Assembly: GCA_016303235.1 (NCBI GenBank)
Contig: JAEDMB010000034.1
Coordinates: forward strand, 1 to 15,123
Reading direction: 5' to 3'
DNA from: Oscillospiraceae bacterium
GTDB taxonomy: Bacteria > Bacillota > Clostridia > Oscillospirales > Ruminococcaceae
DNA: 15,123 bases
Made by a program: the position numbers and the translations under genes. Each line of letters starts with the position of its first letter. Position 1 is the stretch's first letter. The notes beneath the pieces are model-generated. The model was not told the DNA's origin. It ran no database searches and saw only the letters and a program-made list of their open reading frames with translations. This document shows, piece by piece, positions 1-6,452 of the stretch.

Positions 1-363
1 ATAGTAACACTTCTGACATATCCTCTTTTCAAGGACGGTGAAAAACAGAGGGCATCAATAGTAGGTTCTCTTATGTCAGCAATGATAAACCAGTCAGACG
101 GCGAAAGACTTGCAAACAGCCTTGACAGAAATTTCAATACACTTATTGATATGGTAAATACAAATATAACAGCCGTTGACTATAAGGAAAAGAAAGATGC
201 AATCCAGTTCATGCTCAATTATGGAACTACAATATCAAGGTTCAGAATGGTTACGGGAACTAATACCGGAAATTATTTCCTTATGGACGAAAGCTTTCCG
301 CAGGAAATAAAGGAAGAATACTTCAAGGATTATCAGAGCGGAAAGGGCGAAAAAGATGAATAA
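1..363 (+). CDS. C-terminal part of an unidentified protein, possibly LCP (LytR-CpsA-Psr) family
   Basis: The reading frame is open from the first base of the window, so the gene begins upstream and only the last 120 residues are seen; the ATG at 73 is just an internal methionine. The visible part is hydrophilic with no membrane segment. The order of an arginine/glutamine-rich helix (KDGEKQRASIVGSL), then a helix ending in NTNIT, loosely resembles the C-terminal end of LCP ligases that attach polymers to peptidoglycan, where an R..RQ helix is followed by a 'TN(L/I)' turn. That match is weak and the catalytic part is missing, so the function is not established. The end overlaps the start of the TatD-like gene by 8 bases, implying one transcript and translational coupling. 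Confidence 0.55.
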   Translation: MVTLLTYPLFKDGEKQRASIVGSLMSAMINQSDGERLANSLDRNFNTLIDMVNTNITAVDYKEKKDAIQFMLNYGTTISRFRMVTGTNTGNYFLMDESFPQEIKEEYFKDYQSGKGEKDE

Positions 364-1120
364 TATTTTTGATACGCATGCACATTATGCGGACAGTGCA
401 TTTGACGGCGACCGTGATGAACTTCTGAAATCACTGCCCGAAAAGGGAATAAAATATATAATGCTTGCATCAACTGATATAGATTCATCTTTCCGCAATA
501 CAGAGCTTACGGAAAAATATGATTATATATATACAGCCGTGGGAATACACCCCGAAGATATTGCAGGCACTCCCGCAGATTATATATCAGTTCTTGATAA
601 AATTATAAAGTCAAATCCGAAAGTAAAAGCAATAGGCGAAATCGGTCTTGACTATCACTATGAGGGATATGACCGTGAAAAACAGATTAAGATATTCCGT
701 GAACAGCTTGAATTTGCAGAAAGTATCGGATACCCTGTTATAGTTCACAGCCGTGATGCAACGGAAGATACTATGAAACTTCTCAGGGAATACAAGCCCC
801 GTGGAGTAATGCACTGTTTCAGCGGTTCAGCCGAAACGGCAAAGGAAATTATAAATCTCGGAATGTATATAAGCTTTACAGGCGTTCTGACATATAAAAA
901 CGCAAGAAAAGCCGTTGAATCCCTTGCAGTTATACCGAATGACAGATTTATGCTTGAAACTGACTGCCCTTATATGTCGCCCGTTCCTATGAGAGGAAAA
1001 AGATGTGACAGTTCCATGATACCCTATACAGCAGAAAAAGCCGGCGAAATAAAGGGAATGACAACACAGGAAATTCTTGACATAACATGCAGAAACGGAA
1101 TGAAACTTTTTTCAATCTGA
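356..1120 (+). CDS. tatD: TatD family metal-dependent hydrolase (DNase)
   Basis: This 254-residue protein has the normal length for TatD-type nucleases, TIM-barrel enzymes of the amidohydrolase fold that use two divalent metals to cut DNA (and, in some members, to remove D-amino acids or process tRNA). All expected ligands are present: the HxH pair H8/H10 in DTHAH, E95 in GEIGLDYHY, H131 in VIVHSRDA, H153 in MHCFSG, and D203 in LETDCPY. The start ATG lies inside the last codons of the upstream gene with an AAGGG-type ribosome site about 10 bases before it. It has no signal peptide, so it is cytoplasmic. Family membership is secure; the natural substrate is not known from sequence. Confidence 0.93.
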   Translation: MNNIFDTHAHYADSAFDGDRDELLKSLPEKGIKYIMLASTDIDSSFRNTELTEKYDYIYTAVGIHPEDIAGTPADYISVLDKIIKSNPKVKAIGEIGLDYHYEGYDREKQIKIFREQLEFAESIGYPVIVHSRDATEDTMKLLREYKPRGVMHCFSGSAETAKEIINLGMYISFTGVLTYKNARKAVESLAVIPNDRFMLETDCPYMSPVPMRGKRCDSSMIPYTAEKAGEIKGMTTQEILDITCRNGMKLFSI

Positions 1121-1188
1121 TTGTTGAATTTCTACAAATCAGAAATATATTAATTGTGAAGTAGTTCCAAAGTTTTGGCAAATTTTCT

Positions 1189-1244
1189 CTGATACTTGAA
1201 AAATATCTGATATGATGTTATCATATATGTATAATAAGTATCAG
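1189..1244. promoter_or_regulatory. Nested inverted repeats around the promoter of the GGDEF gene
   Basis: A perfect 9-bp inverted repeat, CTGATACTT (1189-1197) and AAGTATCAG (1236-1244), encloses a second perfect 7-bp repeat, ATATGAT (1210-1216) and ATCATAT (1220-1226). The two are nearly concentric (centres about 1216.5 and 1218). A TATAAT -10 candidate lies at 1230-1235 with no good -35 at the usual distance. The right outer arm runs into the AGGAAG ribosome site. It could be a repressor/activator operator or, if transcription starts upstream, an RNA structure that hides the ribosome site. Confidence 0.45.
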
Positions 1245-1258
1245 GAAGAAGTGATTGT

Positions 1259-3202
1259 GTGGACAGCAAAATTTTGAATATAGCAGTTCTTACTGCCGGC
1301 ATAGACGAAGAATATCAGCAGAATATTATAAAAGGCATAAATGAATATGCAGGTGAGGAAAATATAAATATATTTTACTTTACAGCATACGGCGGTGTTC
1401 TTGCAAATTCAAATTATGATAAGGGAGAATATAATATATTCAATCTTGTAAATTACAGCAGATTTGACGGCATAATATTTATGGATAATACCATAGGTGC
1501 ATTAGATGTAAGAAAAAAAGTGTCGGAACAGATAAAAAATGCAAATATTCCGGCAGTAGTTTTTGATTCGGAAAGCAATCCGGAATTTTATAATATAAAA
1601 GTAGACAATTTCAAGGCTATGGAAGATATTGTAAAGCATGTAATTAAAGAGCATGGAGCAAAAAAAATAAATTACGTTTCCGGCCCTATGGCAAATCCCG
1701 AAAGCCGTCAGAGATATGAAGCATATAAAAGTGTTCTGGCAGAAAACGGAATAGAATTTGAAAAGGAAAGAGTTTATTTCGGTGAATTCAGAAGCATTGA
1801 CGGAATCCATGCAGCCAATGCAATACTTGATTCCGAACTTGAATTTCCGGACGCAATAATTTGTGCAAACGATGCAATGGCACTGACGGTTATAATAACG
1901 CTTGAAAAACATGGAATAAAAATTCCTGATGATGTTATTGTAACAGGCTTTGACAATATATCCGCTGCGAGATATTTCTGCCCCGAAGTAACATCGGTAG
2001 ACCGTCCGCTTAAACTTCTCGGACGAAAGGCATGTGAAATAATAAAATCCGTTTACAACGGTGAGGATATACAGAAAAATTATACAGTATTTACGAATCC
2101 GGTGTTTTCTGAAAGCTGTGGCTGTGGTTCGCAGGAGTTTTTTCAGGACGAAATGAGAACCTTTAAAAAGGAAACTTACAATAAAATAGAAAACTGTAAT
2201 TATCATATATCTATACTTAACCGCATGACTTCTGCTCTTGCTGACAGTGAATCACTTGAAAATCATTCAAAGATTATAAATACCTTTCTTTCGGAAATAA
2301 AATGCGATGATTTTTATATCTGTCTCGGCGACAACTGGGAAGGCTGTTTCAGACAGCAGATAAATGAGGCGTCAGATGCCTTCGATTCTGTTGAAGAATA
2401 TCAGATTGAGGGCTATTCAAAATATATGACAGTCCCTTTCTGCCGTGTAAAAGGTAATTTTAACACTATGGAATCGTTTCTGAGCGAGGATATGTATCCT
2501 TTTGAAATAAGCGGAGGAGGAAATATTTTATACTTTTTTCCTTTGCACTTCCGTGAAAGGTGTTTCGGTTACAGTATAGTATTGAATACTGATATTCCGA
2601 TAACAAGCATGCTTTTCCACACATGGATTATGAATATAAGCACTGCAATTGAAAACGTCAGAAAGCTTAATCAGCTTAATGATGCTATAAAACAGCTCGA
2701 CAAGCTTTATGTAATAGACCCGCTCTGCGAAATTTATAACCGCAACGGATTTGTGCGTTCTGCAAGCAAGATATTCAAGGAATGTATTGTGAACCACAGA
2801 AAAGTTATGATTATGTTCATAGATATGGACGGACTTAAAATTATAAATGATGAATACAGCCACAAGGAAGGGGACTTTGCTCTTAAAACCCTTGCATCAA
2901 TACTTAAATCATGCTGTACAAACGGTGAAATATGTGCAAGATTCGGCGGAGATGAATTTCTTATCTTTTCGGAAAACTTTGACCATGATATGACTACTCT
3001 GCTTGCGGAAAAAATCAATATGAAAATGGAGGAAGTCAACAATTCAATTAACAAGCCTTACCGTATTGATGCAAGTATAGGCTGTTATGTAACAGAGGCA
3101 AGAGCTGAATTTCCGCTTTTCAGTATGATTACAAAGGCAGACCAGAAAATGTATGAGGAGAAAAAACGCAAGAGAACTTCACGCTATCTCAGAAGAACAT
3201 AA
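1259..3202 (+). CDS. LacI-like sugar-binding domain / GAF-like / GGDEF diguanylate cyclase
   Basis: This is a 647-residue cytoplasmic protein with no signal peptide or membrane segment. Residues about 5-280 read as a LacI/GalR-type periplasmic-binding fold (IICANDAMA, VIVTGFDNI, VTSVDRP), but the N-terminal helix-turn-helix that LacI repressors use for DNA binding is absent. A cysteine motif, SCGCG (286-290), follows. Residues about 310-470 look GAF-like. Residues about 485-640 are a GGDEF domain with DPLCEIYNRNGF, FIDMDGLKIIND and an intact RFGGDEF (GGDEF at 563-567), so it should make c-di-GMP from two GTP. The usual inhibitory RxxD site is replaced by TNGE (554-557). The start is GTG, chosen because AGGAAG lies about 10 bases upstream and the binding fold begins at once. 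The inferred role is coupling a cytoplasmic sugar or other small ligand to c-di-GMP. Confidence 0.88.
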   Translation: MDSKILNIAVLTAGIDEEYQQNIIKGINEYAGEENINIFYFTAYGGVLANSNYDKGEYNIFNLVNYSRFDGIIFMDNTIGALDVRKKVSEQIKNANIPAVVFDSESNPEFYNIKVDNFKAMEDIVKHVIKEHGAKKINYVSGPMANPESRQRYEAYKSVLAENGIEFEKERVYFGEFRSIDGIHAANAILDSELEFPDAIICANDAMALTVIITLEKHGIKIPDDVIVTGFDNISAARYFCPEVTSVDRPLKLLGRKACEIIKSVYNGEDIQKNYTVFTNPVFSESCGCGSQEFFQDEMRTFKKETYNKIENCNYHISILNRMTSALADSESLENHSKIINTFLSEIKCDDFYICLGDNWEGCFRQQINEASDAFDSVEEYQIEGYSKYMTVPFCRVKGNFNTMESFLSEDMYPFEISGGGNILYFFPLHFRERCFGYSIVLNTDIPITSMLFHTWIMNISTAIENVRKLNQLNDAIKQLDKLYVIDPLCEIYNRNGFVRSASKIFKECIVNHRKVMIMFIDMDGLKIINDEYSHKEGDFALKTLASILKSCCTNGEICARFGGDEFLIFSENFDHDMTTLLAEKINMKMEEVNNSINKPYRIDASIGCYVTEARAEFPLFSMITKADQKMYEEKKRKRTSRYLRRT

Positions 3203-3204
3203 TA

Positions 3205-3240
3205 AAAAGGCATACGGAAAAATATATCCGTATGCCTTTT
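3205..3240. terminator. Bidirectional rho-independent terminator
   Basis: A perfect 14-bp hairpin has arms at 3205-3218 (AAAAGGCATACGGA) and 3227-3240 (TCCGTATGCCTTTT) with an 8-base loop. A-tract and T-tract ends let it work on both strands. It sits between the convergent ends of the GGDEF gene and pssA. Confidence 0.92.
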
Positions 3241-3245
3241 GTTGA

Positions 3246-3887
3246 TTAACTGCGTGTTCTGTATAATAGCCAGAGAAGTTCAAGAACGCCTATTCCGAGG
3301 AATATGAACATTGATTTCATTCCGGGCTTTTTTATTTTAAATCTTGTTATAAATGCTATTGCTGTCAGCGAAAGGACAATTTCATAGATAACGGGAAATA
3401 TATCTTTTCCTATATCATTTTTGAAACTGTAAAGAAGCGGGAGTATAAGTGCAACGCTTGTAACCGGAAGTCCCTCATAAACTTTCCGGACTTCTGAAGT
3501 TTTTTTCTGACGACATTCCTCGGTAACATTGAAATATGCAAGCCTTATTACTGCACAAAGCGGAAAAAGTATAAGTACAGGAATATCAAGCCAGCTTTTC
3601 ATTCCGACTGAATAGCCTATAACAGCCGGAAGAATACCAAAACATACCAAATCACAGAGCGAATCAATCTGAATCCCGAACTGTTTTTCCTGTTCGGTTC
3701 TGGTTTTGCAGGTGCGGGCAATTTTTCCGTCAAACATATCACACAAGCCTGAAATCATAAGACATATTATGGCATACTTCGGAGACGGCGGAAGATTTCC
3801 GACTCCGGAGGCAAGAAAAATTCCTGTTACGGAAGAAAGCAGTCCTATGTATGTTAAAATGACAGTATAATTATAAAATCCAATCAT
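3246..3887 (-). CDS. pssA: CDP-diacylglycerol-serine O-phosphatidyltransferase
   Basis: This 213-residue integral membrane protein belongs to the CDP-alcohol phosphatidyltransferase family and is most likely phosphatidylserine synthase, which joins CDP-diacylglycerol and L-serine. The signature is visible: D50-x2-D53-G54-x2-A57-R58, then G71-x3-D75-x3-D79. The stretch between AR and G is 12 residues instead of the usual 8-9. Several hydrophobic segments follow through residue 205. The start is taken at ATG 3887, since AAGGGG lies 7 bases upstream; a TTG three bases earlier is too close to that site. It has its own promoter (3922-3950) although the LRR gene lies upstream on the same strand. 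PgsA or another family member is possible, but the short length and the SLCDLVCFG motif favour PssA. Confidence 0.85.
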   Translation of the reverse strand: MIGFYNYTVILTYIGLLSSVTGIFLASGVGNLPPSPKYAIICLMISGLCDMFDGKIARTCKTRTEQEKQFGIQIDSLCDLVCFGILPAVIGYSVGMKSWLDIPVLILFPLCAVIRLAYFNVTEECRQKKTSEVRKVYEGLPVTSVALILPLLYSFKNDIGKDIFPVIYEIVLSLTAIAFITRFKIKKPGMKSMFIFLGIGVLELLWLLYRTRS

Positions 3888-3921
3888 CAAAAAACCCCTT
3901 AAAAAATATTATTTACAACAG

Positions 3922-3950
3922 ATTATATCATATAAATCTGAAAAATTCAA
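3922..3950 (-). promoter_or_regulatory. Sigma-A promoter of pssA
   Basis: Read on the minus strand: -35 TTGAAT (3950-3945), 17-base spacer, -10 TATAAT (3927-3922) with an extended TGA just before it. The predicted transcript starts near 3915, about 28 bases before the pssA start. Confidence 0.75.
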
Positions 3951-3958
3951 TAGCCGTA

Positions 3959-5137
3959 TCATAATTTATTTTGTATTCTGTAAATTTCAAGCAGATTTTT
4001 AATATTAATTTTTCCGGTATTTTCAGCGTATTCAATCATTTCATCAATATATTTTCTGTTTATCAGCTTAAAGAAAAGAACTTTTTTAAGCGTATCGGAA
4101 TTATTTTCATCAGTAAGAATTTTTACGGCTTTTCTGATATTTTTCTGAATGTATCTGCAGAAAAAATCATTTTCAAAATTGCGGAGCATAAAAAGAGCAA
4201 CGGGAATTTTGCAGTCAGAACGTTTTATAAGTGAAAAATTTTCCTCTGACAAGTCACTTTCAAAAAATGCAAGCAGTCTTTTAATATCAGAATATCTGAT
4301 ATTTTTTTCAGTATGCAGTGAAAAGCTGAATTTTTTATCAAAAAGAATCAGATTTTTTATTGATGAACAGTGAAGAAATGCATTTTCATCAATTTCAGTC
4401 GAAAAGGGCATTTTTATTGTATCAAGTGCAATGCAGTTATCAAAGCAGTAATTTCTGATATTTCTTACTGAAAGCGGAATATCAATGCTTTTCAGATTTT
4501 TGCAGTCAAGAAACGTCATAGAATTAAGACTGACAATATTTCCGGAAAGCTTTATATTTTCAAGATTTTCACAGCCGGAAAACGCAAGATGTTCAATAGT
4601 GTTCAATGATTCGGGAAAATCTATTCTTTCAAGACTGCTCCCTGAAAATGCAGAACTTCCTATTCTGATAACTTTTTCCGGAACAGAATAATATTTATCA
4701 GGTTTTGAGGCAGTATATGAAAGCAGATTTGACATATTTCTGCTGAAAAGCACATTGTCGATAATTATGTAATTAGGATTATTTTCGGAAATATCAATTT
4801 TCTGCAGATTTTTACAGCCGTTAAAAATATTGTCTCCGATATATTTCACGGATTCCGGAATATACATGTATTCAAGCGATTCGCAGTATGAAAAGGCATA
4901 ATCATCAATAATATTTACAGACTTCGGAATTTTTATATTAATCAGCTTTTTGCAGTATTCAAAAGCAAACCTGTCTATTTTTCTGACAGTATCGGGAATA
5001 ACAATGCTTGTTATATTACTGCCGTCCTGAAAGCAGAAAAGTCCTATTTCCGTTATTCCGTATGGAATTATTATATCAGTTGTGTTTTCATCAGCAATAT
5101 ATTTTTTTAAAATATTATTTTGAATTTCAAATCCCAT
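3959..5137 (-). CDS. BspA-type leucine-rich repeat protein, cytoplasmic
   Basis: This 392-residue protein consists of about nine LRR_5 (BspA-type) repeats of the form IPxSVxxIxxxAFxxCxxLxxI, covering residues roughly 15-280, followed by a charged helical domain (about 290-392) containing FFCRYIQKNIRKAVKIL and KYIDEMIEYAENTGK. No signal peptide, anchor or sorting signal is present, so unlike most BspA proteins it should stay in the cytoplasm. Similar helical tails occur on other clostridial LRR_5 proteins as far as I recall; their role is unknown. The longest frame begins at ATG 5170, but the promoter predicts a transcript start at about 5168, on that very codon, and it has no ribosome site. 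ATG 5137 has GAGG 11 bases upstream and is preferred. The gene appears more AT-rich than its neighbours. Confidence 0.8.
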   Translation of the reverse strand: MGFEIQNNILKKYIADENTTDIIIPYGITEIGLFCFQDGSNITSIVIPDTVRKIDRFAFEYCKKLINIKIPKSVNIIDDYAFSYCESLEYMYIPESVKYIGDNIFNGCKNLQKIDISENNPNYIIIDNVLFSRNMSNLLSYTASKPDKYYSVPEKVIRIGSSAFSGSSLERIDFPESLNTIEHLAFSGCENLENIKLSGNIVSLNSMTFLDCKNLKSIDIPLSVRNIRNYCFDNCIALDTIKMPFSTEIDENAFLHCSSIKNLILFDKKFSFSLHTEKNIRYSDIKRLLAFFESDLSEENFSLIKRSDCKIPVALFMLRNFENDFFCRYIQKNIRKAVKILTDENNSDTLKKVLFFKLINRKYIDEMIEYAENTGKINIKNLLEIYRIQNKL

Positions 5138-5174
5138 TTTATTTATGACCTCGAAAATTTTATTATACATATTT

Positions 5175-5203
5175 ATTATATCATTTTGTCAGTCAAAAGT
5201 AAA
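5175..5203 (-). promoter_or_regulatory. Sigma-A promoter of the LRR gene
   Basis: On the minus strand: -35 TTTACT (5203-5198), 17-base spacer, -10 TATAAT (5180-5175) preceded by TGA. It predicts a transcript start near 5168 and so decides the start codon of the LRR gene. It is back-to-back with the PHP promoter; the two -35 boxes are 19 bases apart. Confidence 0.75.
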
Positions 5204-5222
5204 GAAAATCTGAAAAAATTAA

Positions 5223-5251
5223 TTGATTATTCTGAATAAATGTGATATAAT
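5223..5251 (+). promoter_or_regulatory. Sigma-A promoter of the PHP-domain gene
   Basis: -35 TTGATT (5223-5228), 17-base spacer, extended -10 TGATATAAT with TATAAT at 5246-5251. The ribosome site AAGGAG lies at 5270-5275. Confidence 0.8.
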
Positions 5252-5282
5252 GTAATTACAAATCTTATTAAGGAGCTTTTTT

Positions 5283-6137
5283 ATGGTTGACCTTCATACA
5301 CATTCAAACAAATCAGACGGAGAGCTTTCTCCCTCGGAGCTTATGGAAACTGCATATAAAAACGGTGTGAAAACCATATCGCTGACAGACCATGACACTG
5401 TATCCGGCAATGCGGAGGCTGAAAGGAAATGCAGTGAGCTTGGTATGAAATTCATAACAGGTATTGAAATAAGCACTGATGAATTTAAAGACCTGCATAT
5501 TTTAGGATACGGAATAGATATAAATAATCCTGAACTCCTTGAAAAATGCGAATTGTTTAAAAAATCACGCACGGGCAGAGTAAAGGCTGTTATTGAACTT
5601 CTTGCAAAGCATAATGTATTTATCACTGAAGAAGATGTATTCAGATTTTCGGGAAGCGGTGTTGTTGCAAGACCTCACTTTGCACAGGCTATGATTGAAA
5701 AGGGATATGTTTCATCGACAAAGCAGGCTTTTGAAGAATATCTTGCAACCCCCGAATTTCATAAAATAAAACGCTATAAGGCATCTTTCAGAGAAGCTAT
5801 TGATTTAATTCACAGTGCGGGAGGTCTTGCCGTAATGGCTCACCCCTATCAGCTTAAAAAATCAGACAGCGAGCTTGAATCGCTTATATCAGAGCTTAAA
5901 CAAATCGGTCTTGACGGAATAGAATGTTATTACAGCCGTCATACCCCCGAAATGTTCAGATATTACAGAAGTCTTGCTGATAAATATAATTTATATATAT
6001 CAATAGGTTCTGACTATCACGGAAAAACTGTCAAACCCGATATAAGTCTTGGCAGAGGCTTTGAAAATTCCCTTATTGAACTTGATAAAATTCAGTCATT
6101 CAATGATGATGAAAGAAATATTCTCAAAAAATTATAA
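5283..6137 (+). CDS. PHP-domain phosphoesterase, RnmA/YciV-like
   Basis: This 284-residue cytoplasmic enzyme is a stand-alone PHP (polymerase and histidinol phosphatase) domain. Metal-binding motifs are in the expected order: H5-T-H7, D12 in KSDG, TDHDT (35-39), E62 in GIEIST, H72 in LHILGYG, then ARPHFAQAM, VMAHPYQL and the C-terminal SDYHG. The arrangement and length match the YciV/RnmA group, whose E. coli member is a trinuclear-metal 5'-3' exoribonuclease also able to remove phosphate from 3',5'-bisphosphonucleotides. That function is inferred by family resemblance; a different phosphatase role is possible. The ATG start has AAGGAG 7 bases upstream and its own promoter. It is probably monocistronic, with a tRNA gene behind it. 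Confidence 0.88.
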   Translation: MVDLHTHSNKSDGELSPSELMETAYKNGVKTISLTDHDTVSGNAEAERKCSELGMKFITGIEISTDEFKDLHILGYGIDINNPELLEKCELFKKSRTGRVKAVIELLAKHNVFITEEDVFRFSGSGVVARPHFAQAMIEKGYVSSTKQAFEEYLATPEFHKIKRYKASFREAIDLIHSAGGLAVMAHPYQLKKSDSELESLISELKQIGLDGIECYYSRHTPEMFRYYRSLADKYNLYISIGSDYHGKTVKPDISLGRGFENSLIELDKIQSFNDDERNILKKL

Positions 6138-6139
6138 AA

Positions 6140-6174
6140 ATATCGCATAAATACACTGAAAAATTATGCGATAT
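6140..6174 (+). terminator. Hairpin after the PHP gene, possible weak terminator
   Basis: A perfect 11-bp inverted repeat: ATATCGCATAA (6140-6150) and TTATGCGATAT (6164-6174), loop of 13 bases. It lies two bases after the stop codon but no run of T follows, so it may be an RNA-stabilising 3' stem rather than an intrinsic terminator. Confidence 0.5.
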
Positions 6175-6194
6175 AACGAAAAATAATATTTCCC

Positions 6195-6223
6195 TTGACA
6201 ATTGGCTTATTTTATGATATAAT
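6195..6223 (+). promoter_or_regulatory. Consensus sigma-A promoter of tRNA-Trp
   Basis: Perfect TTGACA (6195-6200), 17-base spacer, perfect TATAAT (6218-6223) with extended TGA. This is a full-consensus promoter, as expected for a stable RNA; the tRNA begins 30 bases after the -10. Confidence 0.92.
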
Positions 6224-6252
6224 AACAAAGTCGTAAAGATGACAGTCAATTT

Positions 6253-6328
6253 AGGGGTATAGCTCAGTTGGTAGAGCAGTGGTCTCCAAAACCACGTGCC
6301 GAGGGTTCAAATCCTTCTGCCCCTGCCA
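6253..6328 (+). tRNA. tRNA-Trp (anticodon CCA)
   Basis: A complete 76-base cloverleaf with an encoded CCA end. The acceptor stem AGGGGTA (6253-6259) pairs with TGCCCCT (6318-6324). The D arm is GCTC/GAGC (6262-6277). The anticodon stem GTGGT/ACCAC (6279-6295) holds the loop CTCCAAA with CCA at 6286-6288. The T arm is GAGGG/CCTTC with loop TTCAAAT (6301-6317). G is the discriminator base, as usual for bacterial tRNA-Trp. It is a single tRNA unit with its own promoter and terminator. Confidence 0.97.
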
Positions 6329-6333
6329 TAATT

Positions 6334-6361
6334 AAAAAGTCCGGTTTTGCCGGACTTTTTT
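6334..6361 (+). terminator. Rho-independent terminator after tRNA-Trp
   Basis: An 11-bp hairpin AAAAAGTCCGG (6334-6344) / CCGGACTTTTT (6350-6360) with loop TTTTG ends in a T-run, 6 bases after the tRNA. Confidence 0.92.
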
Positions 6362-6395
6362 GTTATATAAATATTGATAAATTTCACAAATTTTA

Positions 6396-6424
6396 TTGAC
6401 AAAATAATATAATTATGATATAAT
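6396..6424 (+). promoter_or_regulatory. Consensus sigma-A promoter of the GH5-dockerin gene
   Basis: Perfect TTGACA (6396-6401), 17-base spacer, perfect TATAAT (6419-6424) with extended TGA. A strong GGGAGGAG ribosome site follows at 6436-6443. The -35 and -10 are too close to ideal to suggest tight activator dependence. Confidence 0.88.
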
Positions 6425-6452
6425 TTAAAAAACATGGGAGGAGTATTCAGAT

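Noticed and set aside
1116..1143. Stem TCTGATT / AATCAGA at the tatD stop codon, considered as a terminator
   Set aside because: Short, AT-rich, bulged if extended, overlaps the stop codon and has no T-run; not enough for a call.
1502..2206. 234-codon open frame on the minus strand inside the GGDEF gene
   Set aside because: It lies wholly antisense to a gene with clear domains, is rich in Phe, Tyr, Ile and Cys as expected for the reverse of AT-rich coding DNA, and has no family resemblance or ribosome site.
3888..3890. TTG as the start of pssA
   Set aside because: It is only 4 bases from the AAGGGG site, whereas the ATG three bases later has a normal 7-base spacing.
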